Assembly (NCBI RefSeq): GCF_000308555.1 | Contig: NZ_BAFY01000257.1 | Coordinates: 1-34,221 of the forward strand | Source of the DNA: Nocardia cyriacigeorgica NBRC 100375 | GTDB lineage: Bacteria; Actinomycetota; Actinomycetes; Mycobacteriales; Mycobacteriaceae | Length of the DNA: 34,221 nt | Reading direction: 5' to 3' | Shown: positions 22,440 through 30,199 of the stretch, in pieces | Layout of the letters: the number at the start of each line of letters is the position of its first letter | How positions within the stretch are numbered: the first letter of the stretch is position 1 | Made by a program: the position numbers and the translations under genes | Notes under the pieces: generated by a model | What the model was told of the DNA's origin: nothing | What the model saw: the letters and a program-made list of their open reading frames with translations, nothing else | Database searches by the model: none

Positions 22440-22791
22440 GCTGGACCGCCCCACGCCGATACGCGAAGCGGGCGAGCGCCAGTCTTGGGTGCGTCGCGAC
22501 GACGATCGGACGTCGTTGGCCGGGTGTCTCGATATGGCAGTCGAGAATGACGCTCGCCAGCGAACGGGGATTACCCCGATTCTCGCGGCTCGAAACCTCG
22601 TCGACGCGGATGGTTCACCCCCGTGTCACGTGAACGCCGAGCTAGCCGTTGACGCAGGCCGAGTGCTGTGATGCTGCTCTCAGCGATGCGGCGGCCCCAC
22701 CGTCCACACCGTAACCTGGACAGGCGTACGGCTTTCAACGATGCGGGCCGTCGACCCCAGGGAAACCAGGGCGGAGGGAAAGGAAAGCATC
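22440..22791 (+). other. Intergenic region with two small dyads
   Basis: The 352-bp gap holds a hairpin CGGGG-ATTA-CCCCG (22565-22578) and an inverted repeat GTTCAC-N11-GTGAAC (22613-22635). The latter could be an operator for the gene at 22792. No ORF here has a ribosome site with convincing composition, and no tRNA fold is seen. Confidence 0.4.
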
Positions 22792-23544
22792 GTGTCAGCA
22801 TTCGAGTCTGCTCAGATCGCTCGCCACACCGCCATCGTGCTGGCAGGGGCGGCCAGCCTCAGTCTCACCGTGGTGTCCGGCGCCTACATCGCCACGAACA
22901 TGCCCGGCCTCGAACGTCCAGGTCAGCTCGCCGCGCCCTCGGCGCCGATCATCCGCGACGGTGCACCTCGCGTCGGACCGGCTCCGCGCACCGGCTCCAT
23001 CCGGCTGGGCGAGGGTTCCAGCCAGGCCGCCGTCTACCGCGACCGTCCCGCCATCACCCCCGCGGTCTTCACCGCACCCGAACCGACCGCACAGCCCGCC
23101 GAACCGCAGCCGGCCCCGACGGACTCCGCCGGTGTCGGCGGCCGCGTGGGACTCGGCACCACCTATGTAGGCGCCCGAGTGGCCCCGGCGCAGACCAACA
23201 CCGTCTCCATCACCCTCGACACCAATGCGCTGACCGTGCTGAGCGGCATCCTCATGTCCGAGCCCGTCCGCGAACGCCTCGGCGTCTCGACCGACCCGAC
23301 CGGCGTCACCCAGATGCGCACCGACGTCGACACCCGCCGCGGCGAAGTGACTTTGGTGTTCTCCGACCCGACGCTCGGTGAGCATGCGCTCGAGCTGGAC
23401 CGGAATCCGGCACCGGGGCAAGCGGATCGAGCCGAGGGCGCTCCGGTGGATGCCATGACCTCACTTCCCGAAGGCACGCGACCCGAGCCGAGGAAGTCGG
23501 TGGACCCAAGCGCGCCAAGCGAAAACGGCACAATAACAGCATGA
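22792..23544 (+). CDS. Membrane-anchored hypothetical protein with Pro/Ala-rich stalk
   Basis: A 250-residue protein with one membrane segment at about 10-33 (HTAIVLAGAASLSLTVVSGA), then a Pro/Ala-rich linker to about residue 115. A small folded part at about 125-205 follows (TTYVGARVAPAQTNTVSITL; EVTLVFSDPTLGEHALEL), with a polar tail. The layout suggests a protein tethered to the membrane with its domain outside the cell. GTG at 22792 is chosen because AGGGAAAGG lies upstream; an ATG at 22741 would add 17 polar residues and lacks a site. I do not recognise a family. It is a single-gene unit. Confidence 0.75.
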   Translation: MSAFESAQIARHTAIVLAGAASLSLTVVSGAYIATNMPGLERPGQLAAPSAPIIRDGAPRVGPAPRTGSIRLGEGSSQAAVYRDRPAITPAVFTAPEPTAQPAEPQPAPTDSAGVGGRVGLGTTYVGARVAPAQTNTVSITLDTNALTVLSGILMSEPVRERLGVSTDPTGVTQMRTDVDTRRGEVTLVFSDPTLGEHALELDRNPAPGQADRAEGAPVDAMTSLPEGTRPEPRKSVDPSAPSENGTITA

Positions 23545-23693
23545 TTCACGACCATCGGTATCTGCCGGGCTCGTGAACCGGTATCGATAACCGATCGAGT
23601 GTGTTCGGCCATGACTCATTCGCTGGCCGGGTAATGACTGCGACGCCGCCGAGCGTTCCAGGACCGATGCTCGTGCACCGCCGAGCGCACGCC

Positions 23694-23699
23694 TATCGT
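23694..23699 (+). promoter_or_regulatory. -10 box, leaderless promoter of the lhgO leader
   Basis: TATCGT lies exactly 7 nt before the ATG at 23707 of the 8-codon leader frame, so the lhgO message would begin with that ATG. Confidence 0.4.
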
Positions 23700-23706
23700 G
23701 CTCCTC

Positions 23707-23733
23707 ATGTCGACAACCCCGCACCGGATCTGA
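23707..23733 (+). CDS. 8-codon leader peptide before lhgO
   Basis: ATG followed by seven codons (MSTTPHRI) and TGA at 23731-23733. The lhgO ATG follows after four bases. A TATCGT box 7 nt upstream would make the leader the first codons of a leaderless mRNA. lhgO itself has no ribosome site, so ribosomes could reach it by re-initiating after this stop. The frame is too short to judge by composition. Confidence 0.4.
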   Translation: MSTTPHRI

Positions 23734-23737
23734 TCCC

Positions 23738-24946
23738 ATGTACGACTTCTGTGTGATCGGTGGCGGCATCGTCGGCGTCGCCACCGCGTACCGGATTCTG
23801 CGGCGGGCGCCGGGGGCGAGTCTGGTGCTGGTGGAGAAGACCGGTGCGCTGGGTACGCATCAGACCGGGCACAACAGTGGTGTCATTCATTCCGGGATCT
23901 ACTACGCGCCGGGGAGTTTGAAGGCGACGTTGTGCAGGCAGGGGGCGCGGGCGACCAAGGAGTTCGCGGCGGCGCATGGGATCGCGTTCGATGAATGCGG
24001 GAAGTTGCTGGTGGCGACGGATGGGGCGGAGCGGGAGCGGATGCTCGCGCTGTACGAGCGGTCGCGGGTGAACGGGGTGGATGTCGAGTTGATCGACGCC
24101 GCCGAGTTGCGGCGGCGCGAACCGCATGTACGCGGGGTCGGCGCGCTGTTCGTTCCGGATACCGGGATCGTCGACTACCGCCGGATCACCGATGCGCTGG
24201 CCGATGAGGTGCGTGCCGCGGGCGGGCAGATCGTGCTGGGGGCGCGGGTCGATTCGATCACCGAGACCGATGCCGGCGTCACCGTGTCCGGTCCGGCGGG
24301 TAGTTGGACCGCGGCGAAGCTGGTGGCGTGTGCCGGATTGCAGGCCGATCGGGTGGCCCGGATGGCGGGGCTGCGCATCGACACCCGGATCGTGCCGTTC
24401 CGCGGTGAGTACTATCAGCTGCCGCCCGAACGCGCGGGCCTGGTCGGCACCCTGATCTACCCGATCCCAGATCCCGACCTGCCGTTTCTCGGCGTGCACC
24501 TGAGCCCGACCATCGACGGTGAGCTCACGGTCGGGCCGAATGCCGTACTGGGCCTGTCCAGGGAGGGCTACCGCAAGGGCAGCGTCGACCTGCGTGATGC
24601 CAGGGAGGTGCTCGGATATCCGGGCGTGCATCGGGTGGCGAAGGCCAATGTCCGCACCGGGCTGCGGGAACTGCGCAATTCCCTGTTCAAGCGCGGCTAC
24701 CTGGCCGAATGCCGGCGTTACTGTCCCGAGCTGACGATGGCCGATCTGCGACCACGGGAAGCGGGCATTCGCGCCCAGGCGGTGGCCAGGGATGGCACGC
24801 TGATCCACGACTTCCTGGCCGAACGCACCGAACGGATGGTGCACGTGCTCAACGCGCCGTCACCGGCGGCCACCTCGGCACTGCCGATCGCCGATCACAT
24901 CGTCGATCGGCTCGGACTGCCCGCCGACCGAGCAACCGGCCGGTAG
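23738..24946 (+). CDS. lhgO: L-2-hydroxyglutarate oxidase
   Basis: A 402-residue FAD enzyme of the DAO superfamily that oxidises L-2-hydroxyglutarate to 2-oxoglutarate, clearing a by-product of malate dehydrogenase or of lysine/glutarate breakdown. FAD-binding GGGIVGVATAYRIL starts at residue 8, followed by LVEKTGALGTHQTGHNSGVIHSGIYY, a strong LhgO signature. PFRGEYYQL, HLSPTIDGELTVGPNAVL and GIRAQAVARDG, also typical, complete the substrate domain. The length equals that of the family. No ribosome site precedes the ATG; translation may depend on the short leader ending four bases earlier. It is monocistronic. Confidence 0.95.
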   Translation: MYDFCVIGGGIVGVATAYRILRRAPGASLVLVEKTGALGTHQTGHNSGVIHSGIYYAPGSLKATLCRQGARATKEFAAAHGIAFDECGKLLVATDGAERERMLALYERSRVNGVDVELIDAAELRRREPHVRGVGALFVPDTGIVDYRRITDALADEVRAAGGQIVLGARVDSITETDAGVTVSGPAGSWTAAKLVACAGLQADRVARMAGLRIDTRIVPFRGEYYQLPPERAGLVGTLIYPIPDPDLPFLGVHLSPTIDGELTVGPNAVLGLSREGYRKGSVDLRDAREVLGYPGVHRVAKANVRTGLRELRNSLFKRGYLAECRRYCPELTMADLRPREAGIRAQAVARDGTLIHDFLAERTERMVHVLNAPSPAATSALPIADHIVDRLGLPADRATGR

Positions 24947-25040
24947 CAATCTGGAAATCCACCTCCCCCAAATCTCGGCACAACTCTCGAATAAAGAGGA
25001 ACGCTGTAGTACTTTTGTCGGAGCCGTGGAGGGAGGGCCC

Positions 25041-25511
25041 ATGGGCCACATCAGATATGCCAGCGACGTCGGCGCACCGGTCGACGTGGCGTTCACCTAC
25101 ACGGACAACCATCTGTTCGTACCGGACTGGATGTTCGGCGTCGCCGGATTCGAACCCAGCGGCGAGCTCGACCGCGGGCTGGGCGCACGCTTTCGCACCG
25201 ACGCCAGGCTTATCCTGCTGCGCACCACACTCACCTGCGAGATCACCGAGTACCGGCGCAACGTCGTGATCGGGTATACGCTGCGTGGACGCTTATCCGG
25301 CACTCTGACACTGCGATTCGATCCGCTGGGCTACGGGCGCTCGGTACTCACCTCCGAGGTCGACTACGATCCGCCACGTGGCCTCGCAGGCCGCCTGCTC
25401 GCTCGTCCGATCGAATTGGGTGTCCGTTCGGCCCTGCGCCGCACAGAGTCCCGGTTACGAAGGGAGATAGAGCAATTCCACGGTACCGATCTTGTCGGCC
25501 GGATTGCGTAG
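25041..25511 (+). CDS. SRPBCC family protein (polyketide cyclase-like)
   Basis: A 156-residue START/SRPBCC-fold protein with a hydrophobic cavity. The N-terminal strand and helix (IRYASDVGAPVDVAFTYTDN) match the polyketide cyclase/dehydrase pattern, with the Trp in FVPDWMFGVAGFE. The middle strands (LTCEITEYRRNVVIGYTLRG; GTLTLRFDPLG) and the long C-terminal helix (LGVRSALRRTESRLRREIEQF) complete the fold. The ATG at 25041 has GGAGGGAGG upstream; the GTG at 25026 would add five residues. The ligand is not predictable. It lies 10 bp upstream of the RNase HI gene, whose own -10 box overlaps its stop codon, so the two may be transcribed together or separately. Confidence 0.82.
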   Translation: MGHIRYASDVGAPVDVAFTYTDNHLFVPDWMFGVAGFEPSGELDRGLGARFRTDARLILLRTTLTCEITEYRRNVVIGYTLRGRLSGTLTLRFDPLGYGRSVLTSEVDYDPPRGLAGRLLARPIELGVRSALRRTESRLRREIEQFHGTDLVGRIA

Positions 25512-25514
25512 GGT
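25509..25514 (+). promoter_or_regulatory. -10 box, leaderless promoter of the RNase HI gene
   Basis: TAGGGT begins with the TAG stop codon of the SRPBCC gene and lies exactly 7 nt before the RNase HI ATG at 25522. There is no good Shine-Dalgarno, which fits a leaderless start. Confidence 0.4.
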
Positions 25515-25521
25515 GCGTGGC

Positions 25522-26115
25522 ATGATCATCGTGAGCACCGACGGATCCTGCCTGCGCAATCCCGGCGGCGCCATCGGCTGGGCATGGGTCAACCATCAGG
25601 GCCCCTCCGACAGCGGGGGAGCCGCGTCGGGCACGAATCAGATCGCGGAGCTACGCGCGCTCCTCGAGGCAATCCTCGCCCACCCCGGTGATGAACCGCT
25701 GCTGATCGAAAGCGATTCGCTCTACGCCATCAAATGCGCCTCGGAGTGGATCGCGGGCTGGCGGCGCAACGGCTGGCGCACCTCCGCGGGCGCCGCGGTC
25801 AAGAACGCCGAGCTCATCCAGCAGATCGACCGAGCCATCGCGTCCCGGCCCGGCCCGGTCCGTTTCCGCTGGGTGCGCGGACATGTCGGCAACTACTTCA
25901 ACGAGCAGGCCGACACACTGGCCGGTCAGGCCGCCCGTCGAGTCGCCGCCGATCCCACCGCCGCCGCCGATCCGGTGGCGGTCGAGATCCCGGCCCTGAC
26001 GACCACCATCCCGGCACCCGCCGTCCGCGCCGAACCGGCTGTGCCCGAAGAAAAACCGGCTGCCTCGCGAAAAGTCGCGAAGCAGCCGGCCGCAGGAACG
26101 CTGACGCTGTTCTGA
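25522..26115 (+). CDS. Ribonuclease HI family protein with C-terminal tail
   Basis: A 197-residue type 1 RNase H that cuts the RNA strand of RNA-DNA hybrids. The catalytic set is complete: Asp7 (STDGS), Glu43 (IAELRALLEA), Asp65 (LIESDSLYAI), Asp131 (NEQADTLAG) and His121 (VRGHVGNYF). The motif order and WIAGWRRNGWRT match bacterial RnhA. After the domain, about 55 residues of Ala/Pro-rich tail end in GTLTLF, which resembles the sliding-clamp-binding peptide QL[SD]LF. ATG at 25522 is used because it precedes the first strand directly. A leaderless -10 lies 7 nt before it. Confidence 0.92.
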   Translation: MIIVSTDGSCLRNPGGAIGWAWVNHQGPSDSGGAASGTNQIAELRALLEAILAHPGDEPLLIESDSLYAIKCASEWIAGWRRNGWRTSAGAAVKNAELIQQIDRAIASRPGPVRFRWVRGHVGNYFNEQADTLAGQAARRVAADPTAAADPVAVEIPALTTTIPAPAVRAEPAVPEEKPAASRKVAKQPAAGTLTLF

Positions 26116-26142
26116 TCGGCGTCGCACCGACCACCTGAATAG

Positions 26143-26179
26143 ACCTCCGGCGGTGGTGGCTCGACCCACCGCCGGGGGT
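26143..26179. terminator. Bidirectional terminator hairpin
   Basis: CCGGCGGTGG (26147-26156) pairs with CCACCGCCGG (26166-26175), and four further base pairs (one G-T) extend the stem to 26143-26179. It separates the converging RNase HI and mam genes. No U tract is present. Confidence 0.65.
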
Positions 26180-26192
26180 CGCTATCGGTAGC

Positions 26193-26816
26193 TCAGTTGC
26201 CCGGCTCGGGTGCGGGTTGATCCGCCGGCGGGGCCGGGGGCTGGGCGGCATTCGGATCGATGCCGGGCAGCATGGCCAGCTCCCACTTGTTGACCAGCCA
26301 CTTGTCGCCGGACTTCTCCATGCCCGCGACCACGGCGATGTCCTGGCGCTTGGGCTCGGGGGTGGCCGAGTTGGTCTTCATCAGGCTGATGTTCACCAGC
26401 ACCTGGGTGTTCTCGGTGTCACCGGAACGGAAACCGCAGGTCGCCTTGTCGACCCAGGCCTTGACCTTGGACTCGACCAGCAGCTGGCGCAGCACCTCCC
26501 AGTTCTGCTCCAGATCCGAGACCACGTTGTCGGTCGCCCGGTCCTTCAGCTCGGCGATGAAGTTGTCGAGATTGCCCGCGTAGTCGTAGGTGTTGGTCGC
26601 GCGGGCGAAATCGCAGGCGGCCTGGCTTGACTCGTCCTGCGCGGCGAGTTCGTCGCCACGCTGCTGCGCCTGCCGGAAGAACACGACAGCGGTGACGACC
26701 AGCGCCACCAGCACCACCCCCGCCACGAAGGCGAGGACGACGGGCAGCACACCGCGCGCATCGCCGTTGTTGTCGGCGTTTTCGACCATAGATCCGGTCC
26801 CACTCTCTTTCGTCAC
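26193..26816 (-). CDS. Mce-associated membrane protein (Mam), second copy
   Basis: A 207-residue Mam protein: short cytoplasmic N-terminus, one membrane helix (LPVVLAFVAGVVLVALVVTAVVF at about 24-46), then an extracytoplasmic helical and NTF2-like part (ACDFARATNTYDY; NFIAELKDRATDNV) ending in a Pro-rich tail. Mam proteins are required for the stability or activity of Mce lipid importers in mycobacteria. The GTG at 26816 lies 9 bp after the stop of the upstream mam gene, so the two are cotranscribed. A possible ATG at residue 10-equivalent (26789) is an alternative start. It is the last gene of the mce operon. Confidence 0.88.
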   Translation of the reverse strand: MTKESGTGSMVENADNNGDARGVLPVVLAFVAGVVLVALVVTAVVFFRQAQQRGDELAAQDESSQAACDFARATNTYDYAGNLDNFIAELKDRATDNVVSDLEQNWEVLRQLLVESKVKAWVDKATCGFRSGDTENTQVLVNISLMKTNSATPEPKRQDIAVVAGMEKSGDKWLVNKWELAMLPGIDPNAAQPPAPPADQPAPEPGN

Positions 26817-26825
26817 GCCGCTGCC

Positions 26826-27809
26826 CTACTGCATTGCCGGGAAGTCGAACTGAGCCACGAGCCAGCGCCCGTTCTCCTTCTTCATCTCCACATTGGCCGC
26901 GACCCGGACCTTGCCCGGGGTGGAGTTCGGGACGTCCGCGGTGGAGAAGGTCTGGTCGATGACCAGGACAAGGGTGGCATTGTCTTCGTCGCCGGAGGCG
27001 TAACCACACATGACCTCGTCGGCCCGGGAGTCGACCTGCCTGCCCTCGAACCGCGCCTTAAGGTCGGGTCCGAGCTGGGCGACCATCTTCTTCCACTCGC
27101 CGGTCGCGGTGTCCTCGAGCCGGCCGAGGTAATCGTCGACCTTGTCGCCGCTGTAGGTGGCGAACTGGTTGCCGAAATCGCAGGCCGCCTTGGTGGCGGC
27201 GGCGCGGGTGTCCAGCTCGTCCTGGCGGTTGCCGGACTGGAGGAAGAACACCACGCCAGCGATCGCGGCGGCGATCGCGAGGACGACGGCCACACCGGCG
27301 GCGATGAACAGCGGATTGCGGCGTTTCGCACCCGCGGCCTCGGCGGCGGCGGGTGTGCGCACCTTGACCGTCTTGTCGTCGCCGGCCGTGGTCGCCTTCG
27401 CCTTACCGGTCTTGTCGGCTTTATCGCCCTTGTCCGCCTTCTCGACCTTGACGGTCTTGTCCGCGTCGGCGGCGGCTGCGACCTTGTCGGCCTTGACGGT
27501 CTTGTCGGGATCGTCCGCGGCGCCGGCCGCGCCGGAGTCCGCGGCACCGGCCGCCTTGTCCACCTCGGCGGTGGCGTCCGCTGATTCGGCGGCCGCGGTG
27601 TCGGCCTTCACGGTCTTGTCCGCGTCCTCGGCGCTCGCCTTGCCCTCGTCGGCCTTGGCGGCGCCGGCCTTACCGGCGGCTTCCGTGGACTCGGCGTCGC
27701 CGTCCGGGGCCGGTGTGGTCGCCTCGGCGGGTTCGGCGTCGCCCGCCGATCCCGTCGTCGCGCCATCCTGCACGGCGTCCGCGTCGGAAGCGGCGTCATC
27801 TGTGGACAT
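26826..27809 (-). CDS. Mce-associated membrane protein (Mam) with repeat-rich cytoplasmic arm
   Basis: A 327-residue Mam protein. Residues 165 onward are typical: membrane helix at 167-190 (LFIAAGVAVVLAIAAAIAG), then an extracytoplasmic domain (ACDFGNQFATY; YLGRLEDTATGEWKKM; VMCGYASGDEDNATLVLV; NGRWLVAQFDFP). The first 160 residues are a low-complexity arm of Ala, Asp and Lys that is probably unfolded and, by topology, cytoplasmic. Within it DKTVK occurs at 64, 102, 117 and 145, with a variant DKTGK at 132. It lies upstream of the second mam gene and 129 bp downstream of mceF, with a hairpin in that gap. Confidence 0.88.
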   Translation of the reverse strand: MSTDDAASDADAVQDGATTGSAGDAEPAEATTPAPDGDAESTEAAGKAGAAKADEGKASAEDADKTVKADTAAAESADATAEVDKAAGAADSGAAGAADDPDKTVKADKVAAAADADKTVKVEKADKGDKADKTGKAKATTAGDDKTVKVRTPAAAEAAGAKRRNPLFIAAGVAVVLAIAAAIAGVVFFLQSGNRQDELDTRAAATKAACDFGNQFATYSGDKVDDYLGRLEDTATGEWKKMVAQLGPDLKARFEGRQVDSRADEVMCGYASGDEDNATLVLVIDQTFSTADVPNSTPGKVRVAANVEMKKENGRWLVAQFDFPAMQ

Positions 27810-27829
27810 GAGTACTGTTCACACCTTCC

Positions 27830-27850
27830 CGGCACACCTCGGGTGTGCCG
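27830..27850 (-). other. Hairpin between mceF and mam genes
   Basis: CGGCACACC-TCG-GGTGTGCCG is a perfect 9-bp stem with a 3-nt loop about 20 bp before the first mam start. It lacks a U tract, so a role in mRNA processing, stability or partial termination inside the operon is more likely than full termination. Confidence 0.5.
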
Positions 27851-27938
27851 TGTATTTCGTCCGGCCACGCGCGCCGGGCCGCAGGCATTCATCTGCGAGT
27901 ATGCCCCGGCGCACACGCGGCCGTTCAGCCGGTCGGGG

Positions 27939-29099
27939 TTACCGCACCGGCGGCATGGTCCGTTCGTTCGGATCCACACCCGGCGGCATATGCGAGCCGT
28001 TGTTCGGCACATTCGGCCGCGGCGCGTTCACCGCACCTCGAATCTGCTGTCCCGGCGGCGGGTTCTCGCAGTAGTTCCACTTCGGCATGGTCCCGTCGGA
28101 GACGACCTGCGGACTGGCCGGGGTGGACTGGTACTGGCAGTAGGGCCGCAACCAGATGTCGAGGATGGTGTGGAATTCGTTGTCGTGGGCGGGCACGCCC
28201 AGCGCCGCGCCACCGAGTTCGAGCGCCGGGAACAGCGCCCGCATGGCCGGTGTGCGCAGCTGCGCCGCCTTGGTGATGGCGACGAAGTTGTTGACCAGGC
28301 CGGTGATGGGATCGGTGGTGGTGTCGAGCACCGCGCCGAGGCTGGCGAATTGGCCGGGAGCCTGCGACAGCACCGACTGCAATTCGGCGTTGGCGTTGTT
28401 GAACTGTTCGAACAGCACGCCCGAGTTGCGGGTCAGCGTCCCGAGGTCGGGCTGGGCCATCGACGTGGTCGAGGCGATGGTGCGCAGGTTGGCGATCAGA
28501 TTCGAGGTCTGCGGCAGCAGCGAATCCAGGCCGGCGGCCACCAGGCTGACACCGTCGATGAGCGAGCGCAGCTGGTCCGGGCCACCGCTGAGCGCGATAT
28601 CGAGCTCGTTGAGGATGACATCGAAATGCTTCGGATCGATCTGGGCGATCAGTGCGCTGGTGTCGTCGAGCACCGCCCACACCGGGGTGGGGGTGTGCAC
28701 GGTGTCCGGGTTGTATTCGATCACCGAGCCATCGGTCAGGAACGGGCCCTGATCGGTGTCGGGCCGGAAGTCGATGTACTGCTCACCGGCCGCCGACAGC
28801 GCTTGCACCGCGACCACGGTGTCCACCGCGATGTCGTAGCGGTCGTCGATCTCGGCGGTGGCCGCGATGGCCGAACCGCCGTTGATGAGTTCGATCGAAT
28901 CGACCTTGCCGACGCGGAAACCGCGCAGCGTGACGTCGTTGCCCGGTTGCAGACCGCCGGAGCGGTCCAAGGTCACGGTGACGGTGTAGGTGCCGCGCAG
29001 CGGATTGATCCGCATGACGTTCACCAGCAGGTACGCCGCACCGATGATCAGCACCAGCACCAGGCCGATGGTGGAGTAGAGGATCTTGTGGCTTTTCAC
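27939..29099 (-). CDS. mceF: Mce family protein MceF
   Basis: A 386-residue substrate-binding subunit of a Mce importer. One N-terminal membrane helix (TIGLVLVLIIGAAYLLVNVM) is followed by the MlaD/MCE domain (YTVTVTLDRSGGLQPGNDVT; VGKVDSIELI), a long helical coiled-coil region (about 140-290), and a tail with paired cysteines (RPYCQYQ; WNYCENPPPG). It starts with a GTG whose bases overlap the mceE stop (GTGA), so translation is coupled. The sixth position in the A-to-F order and the domain layout identify it as the F subunit. The imported lipid or steroid cannot be told from sequence. Confidence 0.9.
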   Translation of the reverse strand: MKSHKILYSTIGLVLVLIIGAAYLLVNVMRINPLRGTYTVTVTLDRSGGLQPGNDVTLRGFRVGKVDSIELINGGSAIAATAEIDDRYDIAVDTVVAVQALSAAGEQYIDFRPDTDQGPFLTDGSVIEYNPDTVHTPTPVWAVLDDTSALIAQIDPKHFDVILNELDIALSGGPDQLRSLIDGVSLVAAGLDSLLPQTSNLIANLRTIASTTSMAQPDLGTLTRNSGVLFEQFNNANAELQSVLSQAPGQFASLGAVLDTTTDPITGLVNNFVAITKAAQLRTPAMRALFPALELGGAALGVPAHDNEFHTILDIWLRPYCQYQSTPASPQVVSDGTMPKWNYCENPPPGQQIRGAVNAPRPNVPNNGSHMPPGVDPNERTMPPVR

Positions 29100-30199
29100 C
29101 GGTGGCCTCCCGTCACCCGGCCGTAGACGACCTGGAGCACTTGGATCAGGCTGCCCGCGAAGTCGTTCAGATCGTTGAGATCGAAGAACTTGCTGGTGCC
29201 GGGGGCGGTGAGCAGGGCGATATCGAGGTTGGTGACGTTGACCTGCGCGGCCAGACTGTTACCGCGGAAGGTCGCGTTCACGCCTGGGCGGATCTCGCGG
29301 AGCGCGTCGAGCACCGCACCGAAGTTGTCGCCGGTGGCGGCCAAGGCCCCCATCAGCTGATCGAGGCTGTCGAGCAGCCCGGCCAGCTCACCGCCGGAGG
29401 TGTTGGCGTAGTCGCCGAGGGCGACGCTGGCGGTGCCGATCTTGGCGAGCAGATCACCGATGGCCTTGTTGTTCTCCGCGACCGCGCCGATCATGTTCGG
29501 CAGGGTGTCGGCGACCTGGCCGAGGTCCGAGCGCCTGGCCTCCAGCGTGGTGGCCAGCGCGCCGAATTCGGCGAGCACGCTGTCGATCCGGGCGGAGTTG
29601 TCGTTCATGCTGGTGACGACGCCGGTCAGCTCATTGACCAGATGCACCACCTGATCGCTGCGGCCGCCGACGATGGAGTCGAGTTCGGCGCCGAGCCTGG
29701 CCAGGTGGGCGATGCCGCCGCCGTTGAACATCATCGACACCGACAGCAGCAGTTCCTCGACGGTGGCACCCGCCGAGGTCTGGTCCAGCGGCAGTGTGTC
29801 GCCGTCCTGCATCATCTGGGTGCCGGGTTCGGCGGGCGGCATGGACAGCGCGACGAACACATCGCCCAGCGGGGTGGCCTGGCGCAGTTCGGCGGTGCTG
29901 CCGACCGGGAGCTGGATATCGGTGCTGATATCCATATCAACGATGGCCTGGAAGTTCGAGGTCTTGATATCGGTGACCACACCGACGTCGGAGCCGCCGA
30001 CCTTCACCTTGGCCTGATCGGGCAGGTTGAGCGCGTTGTCGAACACCGCCTTCAGCGAATAGGTGTCGCCGGTGGCTCCGGGCTTGGGCAGCGGCAGCTT
30101 CTCCACGGTCAGACCGCAGCCGGAGGTCACCGAGATCGCCCCCACCGCCGCGACCGCGACGATGCCGCGGCGGGCTCGTCTGCTGATTCGATTCATCAT
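29096..30199 (-). CDS. mceE: Mce lipoprotein MceE
   Basis: A 367-residue Mce subunit predicted to be a lipoprotein: basic N-terminus (MMNRISRRARRG), hydrophobic core and the lipobox-like SGC with Cys28. The -3 residue is Thr, which is atypical. After Cys28 comes LTVEKLPLPKPG, characteristic of MceE/LprK-type subunits, then the MCE domain (YSLKAVFDNALNLPDQAKVK). A helical region follows with long heptads (MSMMFNGGGIAHLARLGAEL; LADYAN-like repeats), ending FFDLNDLNDFAGSLIQVL. The first ATG (30199) overlaps the mceD stop (ATGA). It is part of the co-translated mce chain. Confidence 0.88.
   Translation of the reverse strand: MMNRISRRARRGIVAVAAVGAISVTSGCGLTVEKLPLPKPGATGDTYSLKAVFDNALNLPDQAKVKVGGSDVGVVTDIKTSNFQAIVDMDISTDIQLPVGSTAELRQATPLGDVFVALSMPPAEPGTQMMQDGDTLPLDQTSAGATVEELLLSVSMMFNGGGIAHLARLGAELDSIVGGRSDQVVHLVNELTGVVTSMNDNSARIDSVLAEFGALATTLEARRSDLGQVADTLPNMIGAVAENNKAIGDLLAKIGTASVALGDYANTSGGELAGLLDSLDQLMGALAATGDNFGAVLDALREIRPGVNATFRGNSLAAQVNVTNLDIALLTAPGTSKFFDLNDLNDFAGSLIQVLQVVYGRVTGGHR

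Noticed and set aside
22560..22640. Possible tRNA or tRNA remnant (GGCTCGAAACCTC, hairpins)
   Set aside because: No cloverleaf, no acceptor stem and no CCA-adjacent pairing could be built.
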